Assembly (NCBI GenBank): GCA_037951165.1
Contig: JBBDHG010000014.1
Coordinates: 519,501-583,500 of the forward strand
DNA: 64,000 nt
Direction of reading: 5' to 3'
DNA from: Lophius americanus
Taxonomy: Eukaryota; Chordata; Actinopteri; Lophiiformes; Lophiidae
The stretch's first letter is position 1. Each line of letters starts with the position of its first letter. A program made the position numbers and the translations under genes. Shown piece after piece: positions 39,601 to 53,323 of the stretch. The notes under the pieces are model-generated. The model was not told the origin of the DNA. It made no database searches and saw nothing but the letters and a program-made list of their open reading frames with translations.

Positions 39601-42600
39601 GGTAGTTATTGTGTAATGAGGTGATCCAGGTTATTGTACAACACTGACACAGGTTTGATTGTTGGTCAGGTTGATGGCCTGTGGGTAGAAAGAATCTTGA
39701 AACTGGATGATGGAAATGCCAGAGAGGAGGACAGAAATACAGATGTAATCAAAATTAAAGAGCCTATTAAAACAGCGCTCCTTAATGATGCCATTAAGAG
39801 GGTTAATTATCCAACACACACGGCAGATACGCATTCTACAGTCTGTTATCATACCAAGACACTCAGGCGCCGCGAAGACAGTGAAAGAGATTGCAGTAAT
39901 TGTGCCACCTTGAAATGGAGGTGGAAAAGTCCAGATGTTGCCGTTTATTCGAAGCATCGATTGAAGTAAGCAGGTTAAATCACCACCTTGTGTAGAAATA
40001 GCGGCCAGGCCGGCGTAGGTCATGTGTGGCGAGAGACGAGGGAATAGATCTTCCAGATCACACACACAGAGGTAGAAACAGCGAGCAGAAAACGCTTCTG
40101 CACCCATGTGGGAGCTTGTTAAGCCACATTTGAAATGGCAGTATTCCCATGTGTGGATGAAGGTTAAAGTATCGATGTATGAATCTGAGCTATTTGAGAG
40201 GAGCCACTCTGGTGACATCAGCGAGACAAAAGTATTCACAGTCAGGAATACTAATGCTGCTGCCACTCCATCTCTTACAGATCCTGCTTCAATTTTTAAA
40301 AAAATGATTTTTCCAAGGTGGTAGATCATATAAGAGACTATTAGCCACATGACAGGAGAGATTTGTGCTAGCGAGCATCATCTCAGGATCTGTCTATAAT
40401 CTGATCACTCATGCACATCTTTCCAGTCTGTTGCATTGATTAGATGATTGCCAGCCCCTCATCGGACCCTCTGTTGCACTGTAGACCTATGTGACCCAGT
40501 TTTTAAAGCCAGTTATAAAACACAGACCTCATTTCCTTATTCTCTAGGGGGATAAATACTTAATTTGGACTGTTGTTCAATAAAGAATTCTTGATTGGTA
40601 CCCCTCTCCCTGCTGGATCTGCTCAATTCCAGAATCATTCTTGGGTTTACTGAATTATCGCTGCAGCCCTTGTGTATGTTTGTCCCAGTTTTTTTGAGAG
40701 GGACTGGATTTTAGATGGATTTATTTCTTAAGTATGAAGCAATCTGTTATGATATATATCAAAACATATTTAAATCTGAGTGTTAGGACAGGTGCTGATG
40801 CACCCCTCTCTGAGAACTGGACGAGATGTTCTCTTAGCAACAGAAAGAGCATTTGACTTGAGTATTAACTGGGACAGCGGCTTGGTAAAAGAACTTTATG
40901 TGTTGGGCTACAAAAATTAATTCTAAACTCTATGATAAACACAACACATATCGTCATATATCCACACCAGGGATGTAGTCCATCCAGATGTGATTGTCCC
41001 CCTGTTTTTGAAAGGCAAGAGGGATATCAGACTATAAAAGGAGTAATTGGTTGAAATGAACCATCAACAATTCTAAGTATCATTTATAATATACTTTTAA
41101 ATCCTCTTTGGAAAAACACTGAGCACCACAAAACGCCCCAGGGAGTCTTTTCTACCAGTTGTAATTTAACCGTATAACTCCTCCCCCTTCTGCAGGATGG
41201 ACAGCTTAAATATCGGACACTAATGCCAATACAAACAATAATGTAAGTTTTCATTATGTGTAATATTACCTCTCATTATATTTCTATTTTGTATTTCTAT
41301 TATTGAATATCAGTTAATTTATTATCATATTACTTAATGTACAGTAATACGCATATTATCACGTATCTTGGGAATAGCTTTGCATTTACTTCTCATTAAC
41401 TTCATGTTTTTTTGGGGGGGGGGGGGTTTCACTTAAATTCAATACTCTTTTGTCTTCATTCAATAATTTTATGGATTTGTTACTGTTCATTGTTTTTTTT
41501 TGAGCAACCTCTGACAAAAAAAGAATGTTCTTAAGGATTAATAAGGGTTTATTTGAGGTCATGCATGTATCAACCCAAAACAAATCCTCCCATCTATGAC
41601 ATATTGTTTCCACGATAGAAGTTACTTAGCAAAATTGATCATCACTCATGGTACAGCGCGTTCAAAATCAAATCCAAGGGGAAAATCTCATTAAATAATA
41701 TCAGACTTCCTTAGAGGATGCAGCCAGGTAGATGGATTGTGAACTAATAAATGTTACATCAATCAGTAATCACCCCGAACATCTTTTTTTTTCACTTAAT
41801 AGTTTTGTGAACCCTTCCTCCACCCCTTAACTAATTCATGTGATGAAAGTATATTACATGTGGCCATTATCATTAGCACCACAGGAAACAAGCTACGTTC
41901 GCTGGTTATTCCATGTAGTGCCCTCGTGATCTCCCTGTGGTTTTAATAGTGTGAACACACTTTGTTGCAGTGCAGACTGCTGACAGTTTAAGAGAGGCAA
42001 TGAAAGGATGCCAAATCCACCTCACAAATGCACTGCAGTGGAAAAGTAGACGTAGTAAGGTGGATCAGAGAGGTTTGCTGCCGACTTCTCAAATTATGCT
42101 TCCATGACACAAGGACCCCCCCCCCCCCGACAGTATGGAATAATGATGTTCAGCTTTTATTAACCTAAACTGAGAATTCACAGCGTCTTTTCTTCATAAT
42201 CAGAAGCAGCAGTTTGTTCAATGAGTCTAGTAACTATGAAAAGCACAAATGTGGGTGTAAGATGAATACTATCATTATAATTTGCTCATAATATCCCAGA
42301 AAAAGTCTGGGGTATTACGGAATCACCACCGCCGATCCTTCCTTTTTAGGTGATAACTCAAAAACTATGGATGGATCATGGATAATTCTCAAAATTGGTC
42401 TTCCTCCTTTGACTTAAGTGCGATTAATAACTGGATGGATGTTGGGAAAGGTTGGTTGCAAGGTAACCAACACCAGAAGGAGCTTTATCCCCAACCCGAT
42501 CCAGTACAAATGTGTTGGATATGAATCGACTCGAGGAGATGTAATTTGTATAGATCATGTTTTAATCTAATAGATCATATTTTACTTTAATAGTTCACAT

Positions 42601-45600
42601 TTTTTACCTTTTCATGAAAAATGCTCTTTTTCGTGGGCCTAGCTTGTTTATTTTTTGCACCACAAAATATATTTACAGCCTGGTTGAAGTATTTTACCAG
42701 CGTTGTTTGCCTCTGTTCTGCCTCCCTTCTGCTTTACTGTGATCTCAGCATCAACCCAGCAACCCCTCTATGCTGCAGTCAGCACCCATGGTGAAGACGC
42801 AGGGGTTTGGATTGCAGATACAGATTGCTCTCAGCTGCTGAATTAACACAGCGAAACAATAAACCACAGAGAAAATGCACAAAGTAGGTCTGCATGAAAC
42901 AAAGTGGTATCTGCGAGATTCCCTTCAGAAGGCGGCTGAGCTGTCCGCTAATCCAAAGCGTGTTCACCTTCCATTATAAAACCAACACAAGGTACTTGTT
43001 CTACAACAAGGTGGAACCTTGAAGTCACTTTTTTCCCCTCGTTACATTAAAATAGAAAAAACTGCAGTGTTAGCTTACTGATCAAAACACAAAGTTTAAA
43101 TTTGGGCCTCATATCAGTTTCTTTTATAGCATTCAGTCTAAATGTGCATAAAAACAGTGTGTGTAAAAGAGCAGAGAATACAGTCTGTGTGTGACATGAC
43201 TGGAGAAGAATGAATACTAATGTCAAATACTCTCTGAAGACTCATTGTTTTCTCGCCCCTGTTGTTGGATGCCCACCCTGTTACCATAGCAGCAGTAATG
43301 GCAATGCAAACAACTTTCCCATTTAGCACTTTGAGATTTGATCCAAATGTAAAGTGCATTATAAATTAAATGTATTATTATTATTATTATTAAACAGCTG
43401 GAATTGTGAAAAGATTCCCTCAAATTCAGTGAGACTTTTGCTGCCCTTTCTCATTTGTGATGATAAGTATTTGACAAAAACTGTGACAGATCAAACTTAG
43501 TAATGCGGCGTCGTGTCACAGCTAACATAAAAAGTGTCAAAACAAAAACATTTTTCAAGATAAAGCACCCATAAATGTACATAATTAATATATCACCAAA
43601 TACAATGATTGATTTATGATTACTCAGATCCAAAATTATTTTTTATTTTTTATTTTTCAACAACTACCAGCTTCTCTGTTGATCTGCAGAAAACTATGAC
43701 CGCCAAATGATTATGATCAACAGAGCGTCTGACTTTTTCACCTGCCAATTCACTGGAGTCTCAATGTGAGAAACAAAATTCTTGAACACTACCATCCAAA
43801 AACAAAAAGAATTTAAAAAAAAGTCTGTAGGACCTCCAGAAACCAGTTTTGTGCAGCTTTCTTCCTGTTCCAACTGGCACCTGATCGCTCAGACGGACCT
43901 CGCTTACGTGATGCATTGCTTTGGCCAAACCCATCTGACTTCTTCCTTATCAGTTTAAAACTATGGAGACATTTGATTGGTTCATACTAATGCTGTGACG
44001 CTAAGCTCTTAGAAGCTGGACTTGGATTTACAACGTTAATGATCCCAATGATAAACATTACGAGATGTTTGCCAAGGATGAGGGAGGGGCAATTATGTTA
44101 GAAAGGCATGATAGACTTTTTCTTAATTTGATCAGGTTCTCATTGGTTATTTTCCTCCTCGATTGTTTTGACTGAACTTGGAAATACAAGTTTTAATTAT
44201 TATTCACCAGCAACTTGGAATTATTTTACGGAACAATTTTATCCTTAACTCAATCGAATATTTACCTCATTTTATTTCACTTCATGTTGCTGGACCCAAG
44301 AGACAAACCCTCTGGCCAGCCCATACCCCTCAGACACAGGTGCACAAGGACCCAGCTACAGTTCAGAGTACAACACTAGCTCAATGTATTGCCTTGTTAA
44401 AACATTACAATTGATTGAATGAATGAATAGTAGTAGAGACATTATTGAATAAAGAAACATGAGTTGTTCAGTGCTGCAGAAAGACTAAAGTCTATATTTA
44501 CACCGTTATCAGTGCCTTTAGGGGAAACACAGTTCTGCATTTGACCCTGATGAACCTTGCATCAGGTTCCTGTGTTTGAACATGAAGTTGTATGTGTCTG
44601 AGAGAGAGAGAGAGAGAGAGAGAGGTGGAGTGTGGGTGGTAGTATCATCCATGGATGCGCCCCCCGACCCCCCTTGATGTTCAATCTACTTTTCAGCACT
44701 GTCTCCTCCTATATAGAAAACAGATGCATAATGTGTGTGTGGTCTGTTTATCGTCAGCCCACACCATCACTGTACATCACACCTGAGTGTAGCTTGATGG
44801 AATCACTGAATCATCGTCAGCACTGGTAATACAACGTATCTCAAATGTGAGACGAAATACAACACCACATGCGGACAAAACAACTCCACTATTGTCAGCT
44901 CACGTCTGGGAGTTTTGATGTGGGAGGAAATTACGTAAGTAGATTCCATGACACTTAATCAAGCTGCAACAAGGCAGCTGTTAGAGTTGAAAAATGGACC
45001 AACCATATTCTCCCTGCAATGACACTTCAACTGTCTGATGACTTATCAAGGGATTTCATCATTTTAAATGTAAATATGTTCGATTAAAACAGTGATGATA
45101 CAATGAAAACAGAATGTCTGACATTCGCCGTTCGGCATTCGCAACACAAAATTTGCATTGATCATTCAAAGAAAGCAGCTTAACCCACCCACGAAGGGAT
45201 CAAACATCAGTTTACCTCTAGTACCGCTCCTAATACCCAGGATAAATGGAGAGGGTTGTGTCAGAATCACATGTGAAGTGAAAAGTGACATATTGTCATT
45301 TAATTTTTATCAACTTATTGACTTGCTGTAATTTTACGGGCATGTTATTCTCCATTTATTGTTCATAAAATGCAATTTTGTTACTTTGGCCAAAGATTTT
45401 TTTGTTACGTCCACTAATCATTGCTGCTTGCATCACTGACGTGCGTTTAAGGTGCATTGCCACTAGTGGTGATTGTCCAAGGATGCATTCATTTCTCAAT
45501 GAACCTACAAGGACCCTAGAATACAGAGTTTGACTGTAAAGGCGTTGTGTACTTTGACTTATATGGCATAATATTTGAGACAAGCATATGCTACTAGCAG

Positions 45601-45713
45601 GATCAACCAGGTAGCACTTCCCCTCTCTGGACGATGGGGGTCGCGCTGCTACCTTGAACAAGATTCTGAACCCGTATATATTCCCCTTGGGTCAAATGCA
45701 GAGGATTATTTTT

Positions 45714-45748
<35 letters not shown>

Positions 45749-46259
45749 TATGTATGAATATGTCATTAATAAAGTAACAATTATTATTACCATTATTTTT
45801 AGTATTATTGTTAAAACAATGAAAGGCCTTATTCCCACATTAGCTTTTCCAGAGGTTAAGATGGTCGACCTGAGTTCAAATCCTGAGGGCTGTTCCATTT
45901 TAATAGCTTCTTTTCAAATTCGGGCCATTCGGGTTTCTTACGTGGTCGTAAATCAGACACAGGTCCGACATTTGGCAGTGCGACCTCAGTCTGAACTGTC
46001 AGATCAAAATGCTCGCGATTTTGCCTCCGTATTAACAGCATGCAGTGTGTGACGTCTTTGTTGCTTGTGGGTCAGTTTAGTGCCGTGAACTGTTCATACT
46101 AGAGTCTGATATAGGACACATTTAAAAGTATTATGAACAGCTACAGAAAAAAAATACGATTCAAGAAAAAAATCTAAATTGAGCATTAAGACTGGAAGTG
46201 TGAACGTAGCCTTATTGTTTACTCCCCAGTCCCACAAAAAGGAGGTACTTCTGATGAGT

Positions 46260-46310
<51 letters not shown>

Positions 46311-48987
46311 TTTATTCCACCGGATGTGCACCTGATGCCAGCTGAAGGGAAAAGGAGACGTTAATGGTCATTGTCCTGTGTCTTTTTCCTTTTTTCCCTC
46401 AGGACAACAAGAAATGTCACATGGTCAGTCCTTGTTTGATGCGGCATCATCCGAATAGGAGAATATGATCACTTTCACCCAACAAAGGGCACAACAAAGC
46501 TTTCTTTATGCTCTAATTACAATGATAATGTCATCTCCTATGAGTGACTGAATGCATTTGCACTGGAGTAATGACAGAAAGAAAAGTGCTTCCCAGGCCT
46601 TTAGAAACAGACTACAGGCCTCCAAACAGATAATGAAAGTACAGTTTTTACAGACCTACAACGAGCAGGTTGAGGAAGCTTTCCGACCAGCCATGAGATC
46701 ATGAGATCTGAATGTCTTCCTGCAGTGAATGCTTTTCTCTGGCTTTCTCACAACCATTTCCCTTTTTCCTTCTTTTTCTCACACTTTTTGTCTGCGACCC
46801 TTTTCACACACACAACAGTGTCTCCTCTTGTTAATTCCATTTGGGGTAATGTATAAGAAACAGACCACCTTAATTCTGGATTTAGTACTCTTAAATCTGC
46901 TAAGTTATTGGGAATTTTTTTTTTCCACCATGCTATAGCAGGTTTTAGTTTGCAGGTTGGCAATTTAGCTTATTTAAGACTTTGTAAGTAGACATTGAGT
47001 TTGAACAAGGTCCAGTTTGTCTAAATCAGGCTCACTTAAGCTTAGTGGGGAGCGAGATTCCCTGAAAAAGGAACAGTTAAATTCTTCATTTACTTGAATT
47101 TGTGTGCAAAGCCTATCAACAACAAATACCTTAATTCTATTTTGAGTGACAGGAGAATCACTAAGATTTGTCATAGCTTTTATAACTTCCAACATAAATC
47201 GTTTAGTAATACGTGAGTCTTAATAGCCCTGCAGTTACTAGCAAACGCTGCGCAATAAACGCTCTGGCAATGGCTTTCAGACGTCTTTCCGACCTCACGT
47301 ATGTGTGACATCAGATCAGTACGGGCCTCCTTCATAATTGGAACGAGTGCTGACATATAATTGCAAACACACTCAATGCAGCTGGAATTCTCCTTTGAGT
47401 TATATATATTAACGCCACTATGGTTAATGTAAAGCCAGTATAACGTCTGGGAGCCTGTTTAAAGAGTTTCAGAGTTTACAATCTAGACATTTGGACAAGT
47501 TGCATGCTGCTGATTAAACCAAACTCTTTTTATTGATCTATTTGTCCATTTAAAAACTCAAAATAAACCAACTAGTCCTGAAGCAGCCTAAGTAGCCCCA
47601 CATCATTACACTCCCTCACGAATGCTTTAAAAACATACATTTTGTGTAATGTTCTTGAATGAGGAAAAGTTGAAAGATGAATTACAGCAGATGATGTGGC
47701 TGATGACTCTGCTTAAACAGATGGATCTGTGATGATAGGAGGAGATGGTGAGGCTGAAGGCCTTGAACCAGCACCATGATGGGTAGATGAATGGAAAGAG
47801 TCATATTTGACTCAGTGACGCAGCGATTGGACAGATGTCACGGGCGGAATGAGCTCAGCTGATATCAATTGATACCACAGACCGTGACAAAGGTAAGTGA
47901 GACTGAGCATTTGTGAAAGGTAAGGATGATAAGAGTGACCAGTGACAGTGGATCCTTGGATGTTTTGTTGTATCTTAAGTGACTTACTAAATGAGTATTC
48001 ACCATGTTCTTAGAGGGACTTTTTCATTTTTGGCCACTTCTGGGTATCTGGTTCCCTATTGTTCCAGTTCTTGTCCATTTGTAGATAATATCTCTAACTG
48101 GTGATCTTAGACTTAGAAAGGGAAGGTCAATCAGCAAAGACTATGTTACCCAGTTGAGATTACCCACTCTATGGTCTGAGGCCCTTCAGCCGGCCACATC
48201 TATCCAGTATCACGGAGACACACCTTCATCACAGGCCAGTCATCTTGCTGCTGTTGTTTCTCATTCCTCCTTCATTAATACGAATGTTATTCACACCCAC
48301 AGCCTCTCCAACACCACCAGTCCTCACGGATCCATCAACTTCACCAGTCATCAGTGTCAGCGTAGTCATCAACCACCACCACCAGACTCAAAGGGATGAT
48401 ATACGCTGCTGCTGTAGAGGGCAATCACACTCTTCCTGATTAAAATAGCTTTGAAACTTTTCCCAGTCTGATGTATTTCAATCCCCCTCACCCTCGTATC
48501 TTATAGAATTCTTATGAATCTAGTACACTGTACTTCTGAAAATGGTATATTCTAGCTTCAACCAGTTATTAATGCAGGTTGGGATGGTAGAAAATAATTG
48601 TTTACACATGCCCATTTGTTACCACGTTACTTATTGAACCACAAGCGATATGATTTAAAACTTATATTTAGTGTTATTTCCAGGTTGTCTTTAGTTTGAG
48701 ATTCAACAAAGTTTAGTTTGAGATACACACAAAATTATCAATAAACGACGGCACTATATTATTTTCTTCTTGTCGTGCAGGATTGCATCTCCATGGAGTA
48801 AAAGGATTTGCAAAATCTCATTTGAGGGCAAGGCTTTAAGCCAAGGGTTAAAGTTGAAACTTATTAGTGAGAAGTTATGGATGCAGGGCAGATGGTTAGA
48901 GTAAGTGTTCTGAACCAAATAAAATAGAATTAAGTCACGATGGTTCCATTCATGTATATTTACATACATACACGAAAATGAGTGTTT

Positions 48988-49032
<45 letters not shown>

Positions 49033-52000
49033 TGCACCCTGTCCTGGAACACAAAATTATTTATAACAAACGGACAACAAGTCCCTTGAGTGTTATCTGG
49101 GAAGAACTTTAACTGGTGTCAAAAGGAACAAAAAAGGGCAGTCCGAAGGCCAATCCTCCTCCCCCTCCTCTATGTCACTCTTCTCCTCCCTCAGCCTCCC
49201 GATGTCCCTCCCCAGTAACCCCCATCCCCAGCACTGGCACTCCGCTCTTTCAGGGGTTTCCAACCAATCACAACTGAACCTTTTTACAAGCTGCTGTACA
49301 AATCACAGCTATCTAATTAAAAGATCATTTGAAAGAAAGGTCCAAGTGGTCTGAACGAAAGCCCCTCCTCCCCCAACCCCCTCCACAGCAGCTCGCTGTC
49401 AGCCAGACAGATGAGTAGGTTAGGAAGCGCTCAGAGATTGACATGAAACGCAACTCAGTGGCTCTGTGCATTTAATTCCTCACGTCGCTGGCTGGAGGTC
49501 GATTGGCAGACAGATGCCAGGTTGACCTCCGCCTTCTGGAGAGTTCAGTCAGTTGCACAGAGTAATCCCACTGTGGCCATTATGCCTCTCCCTTGAACCC
49601 TGTGGACCTGCAGCCAAGCTAAAACTGACAGGAGCGTAACACAGGGCAACAAACAACGATGCTCGATCGGGCCTTGGTTTCCCCCTGTGTTGTGAGGGGA
49701 CATCGATTTGGTCTTCGGTGGAATAAACCGTAGACTCTACCTATATTTCTATGGAAGGGTGCAGCTGTGAGACTGCAGGGGTTTCATTTAATGTCTTTGA
49801 CATGAAGCTGAGCAGTCCTGAGGATGGAGACATACGCATGTGCAGGAGCGAATTTTAGGTCAGAAGATACACGTTTGTTATTTGGCTGTCCTTATAAAAT
49901 GACATCCAACACTTTCAGAAGTAGAGACAGAAGTTCTCCACCCACCACACATATTGTATTATGTCAACAACCAACAATTGTGCCTTTCCACCTACATCCT
50001 ACATTCTGCACACACTCATAGATGCAATGACATATCAAAGGGAATATAATGTCTGCATATATTAATTAACTTCTGGAGATACAGCTCCCCTTAGCGAGTG
50101 AACTACCCAAAATCAACCCAGTTCTTCCTCGCACCAAGTTCAATGTGGGTATTTTTTTTATTTGAAAATGATCCATGAGATCGTTTTTGAGTTAAGTCTT
50201 TATTGTCCTCACCAAGGAAATAAAACTTAATTCTTTGCTTATTTTATGTATTTCGGGCATTTAATTTTATAGTTATGAATCAAAGTTATTTACTCAAGCA
50301 TGTTTTAAAACAAAAAAAAAATCTGACTTTTGAAATGATTTCATGATGAAATTTTGCATTTCATGAAAAATTGTCAGTTTGAATTTGATTAGCTCAACCG
50401 CTTCTATGTATCTTCTTCTATGTGTCTAAGTGTCTAAGTATGTTTCAAGAAAACTTTGTGACACTATTAGACTTATTTGGTTGTATCAAGTTACATAATT
50501 CTGTTTAGTAAGTCTTCACATGCACATTCACACTCTGTGCCCCTTTGACCTGTGTTGTCCCACAGGGCTCTACCCGTGGCCCCTTACTCTTAACCATACG
50601 TATGCTACCACTGACTCAAATTATACAGGTTCAGTCACATCTTTCAGTAAGAAAAAGTGACTCAAAATGAGCTCAACCAAACAGCTGAGCAGGATATTAA
50701 TGAAGTATCAGTGAACACGGCGGCGGAGGCAATGACGATTTGGGGATATAATTCCTGACAGAAGTAAGACAATCTCAAACAGAAACTCCCTCCAGTCCAG
50801 ATGGACTTTATCTTCAAGATGATTTAAAAAAGACAGGCTAATTCATTAAACAATTTAAACGTGCCGTGTTTACATGGACATTGGACCTGTTTTTCTTTCA
50901 TTAATTTGAAAAATCACATTTTGTTCTTTCCAGCACATTGGAATCAACAAACGGTGATTTTTTCCAACACTGTGTCAGTTCTTGGCATTTTTTATACAGA
51001 GAAGCTTGATGCTGCCCATAAACATAAAATATTATAACTTCATCCAGCAATTTGTGAAATTGCAATACCTTCGGGTTTTTTTTTACAAATCATACTGTGA
51101 CGTTCCATTTGAGGTTTTATGATATTTGGCAGCAGTGTGGGATAAACCTCTCAGCCCAATGAAATTATAGCAGCAGACTAAAGTTTTAGTGTTAAAAAGC
51201 TAAAACGATTATGTACCGTCTCACAGAGGACGCAATTTGAAATTAGTGGCCATGGATTAAACATGCAACGACCTATTTTCAAAAACAAAAATAATTTGTA
51301 GGAGGACCCAACAGTAGTTTATCTCCGTCTGCTTCATTTCCTGTTTAAGTTTGTTTAGAGTCTACAGCGATCATTTAACGAATGTAGAGGATGTATTTCA
51401 TCCAAAACCCGATTTCACAATATAACGTGACTATTATGGATGTACAGGCAATTCAATTATGGATTTAGACGACTGACCCAACTGGTGCAGAATACATTTT
51501 CTAAGTACCATAGAAATTGAGGCGTCCATTAGCCTATTTAACATACAGAGATTTCCTAAACCTACATTTAGGAAAGACATTGTATTTGCTATTTGTGCAA
51601 CTCCATTCTTAAGAAGTAGATGCGTAGAACTAATAGAAAATTAGATTAGATAATTAATATCTTCTACATGCTTACACTGGAAAAAAATGAAGTGCAAATT
51701 TAGTAATGTGTCTTCAATAAAGTAAAAATAAAAGTAGTGCTGCACTGTATTTGATCAATAATAATAGTAATAATAATAATAATAATAAATAGTTGACATA
51801 AATGTTTTTTTATCCTTCTTTTGCGGGGTACGCTATGTACCCTGCGTAGAGATCCGTTGAGGAGTTCATCTGGAGGGAGATCAGATTGAAGCTGCAACCC
51901 TATCGTAACAAAAGCAGCTATTTGAGATCTTTTGTGCATCTAATGAAGATACCTCCAGGGTGGAGGTTTTTTCCAGGCTCTCCAGCCTGGGGTAGCCCTG

Positions 52001-53285
52001 GAACTCGCAGGAGGAACTATAAACCTCATTGGGAACGCCTCAGGATTTCCTGAGATGAACTACAGAGCAGTGTTGGTGAGAGGGATGTCAGGAATAACCT
52101 GCTTGGCCTCCTGCCATCATGACGCACCCCCAGACAAGTGGAGGAAAATAGGGGGATGGAAATTCCACATTAAAATACATTACATAATGTGTCACTGGGA
52201 AATATTCAAAATCCAGTTGGGTTGATGATGCTGACTGCTTTTCCAGAAGAAAATAACAGCTTATAAATAAGAGCACAGAAACTTCATTCAGAGCCACGTT
52301 TGACAACTTTTCTTTTGGACTTTTGAGTTTTTGATGCACCGATACGCACATGTGCTTACCGTTAAAAGCAGATAATCCATGTGGTAATACTCTAAGAAGA
52401 CAAAAACACAACATATTCTGTGTATCATGGCACATTTAAAGATATTATGTTAATTTAAGGTTAATCCAGCATGTCTTGGTGTGTATCTGTATTTACAGGT
52501 CAGACCATACAGTTCCTGTTCTGATAGTAGAATTGATTAGAAGGAACTGCCTGCCCAGAATGCTGTGGGTCTGAATCTGCTGGGCTGAGGGATAAAAGTA
52601 TGTTTAGCCCCGTCAGCACTGAGGCTCTTGTCCTGCATCTCTCCCAAGGTGACTTCTCTGCTGTTGGCAGGCAAAGCCACAAAATCAACTCCCTAGCCTA
52701 GACTCCCCCCTCTCCCTGCCTCTCTTACACACCCAACATGCTTTAGATGCCACTGAGTAATGTTATTTTATGCCCTTTTTTTCTTTTTTCTTTCTTTTTT
52801 TTACAAAGATATCAATACATATCACTTCACGTCATCCTCAATTCATACCGGTAAAAATCAAGTTAGAAGTAAAATGCGAGCAGAGGTGAAATAAATCATC
52901 AATGTATCAGTATTAGAGTTTGGCTCGATGCCACCACGTGGACTCTGACCTTTCTCCTCTTCCAGCTCTTACAGTGGAGAGCATCCACCCACAATGCAGC
53001 ACTCACACCTCCCACACAATCTCTCTCACACAGACAGGAGGGAGAAACATTTGTAGTTTATAAATAGCTCTCTGTGCATCAGTGTGGTTTTGTGTGAGAG
53101 ACTGAAGGCTGGAAAGACAAACTGTGTCACTGTGTATTAACTTTGGGTGGAACTTGCAGGTGCATTGTCAGAGGTGTGTGCAAATAGGTCATTGTCCTGT
53201 GTCTGCAGTGGGTCATCTATTTTGGTCCAGGTTAATTCTCTGCATGGAAGTAGGTGTGCTAATTTCCTCTCACTCTGTGTGTCCT

Positions 53286-53323
<38 letters not shown>

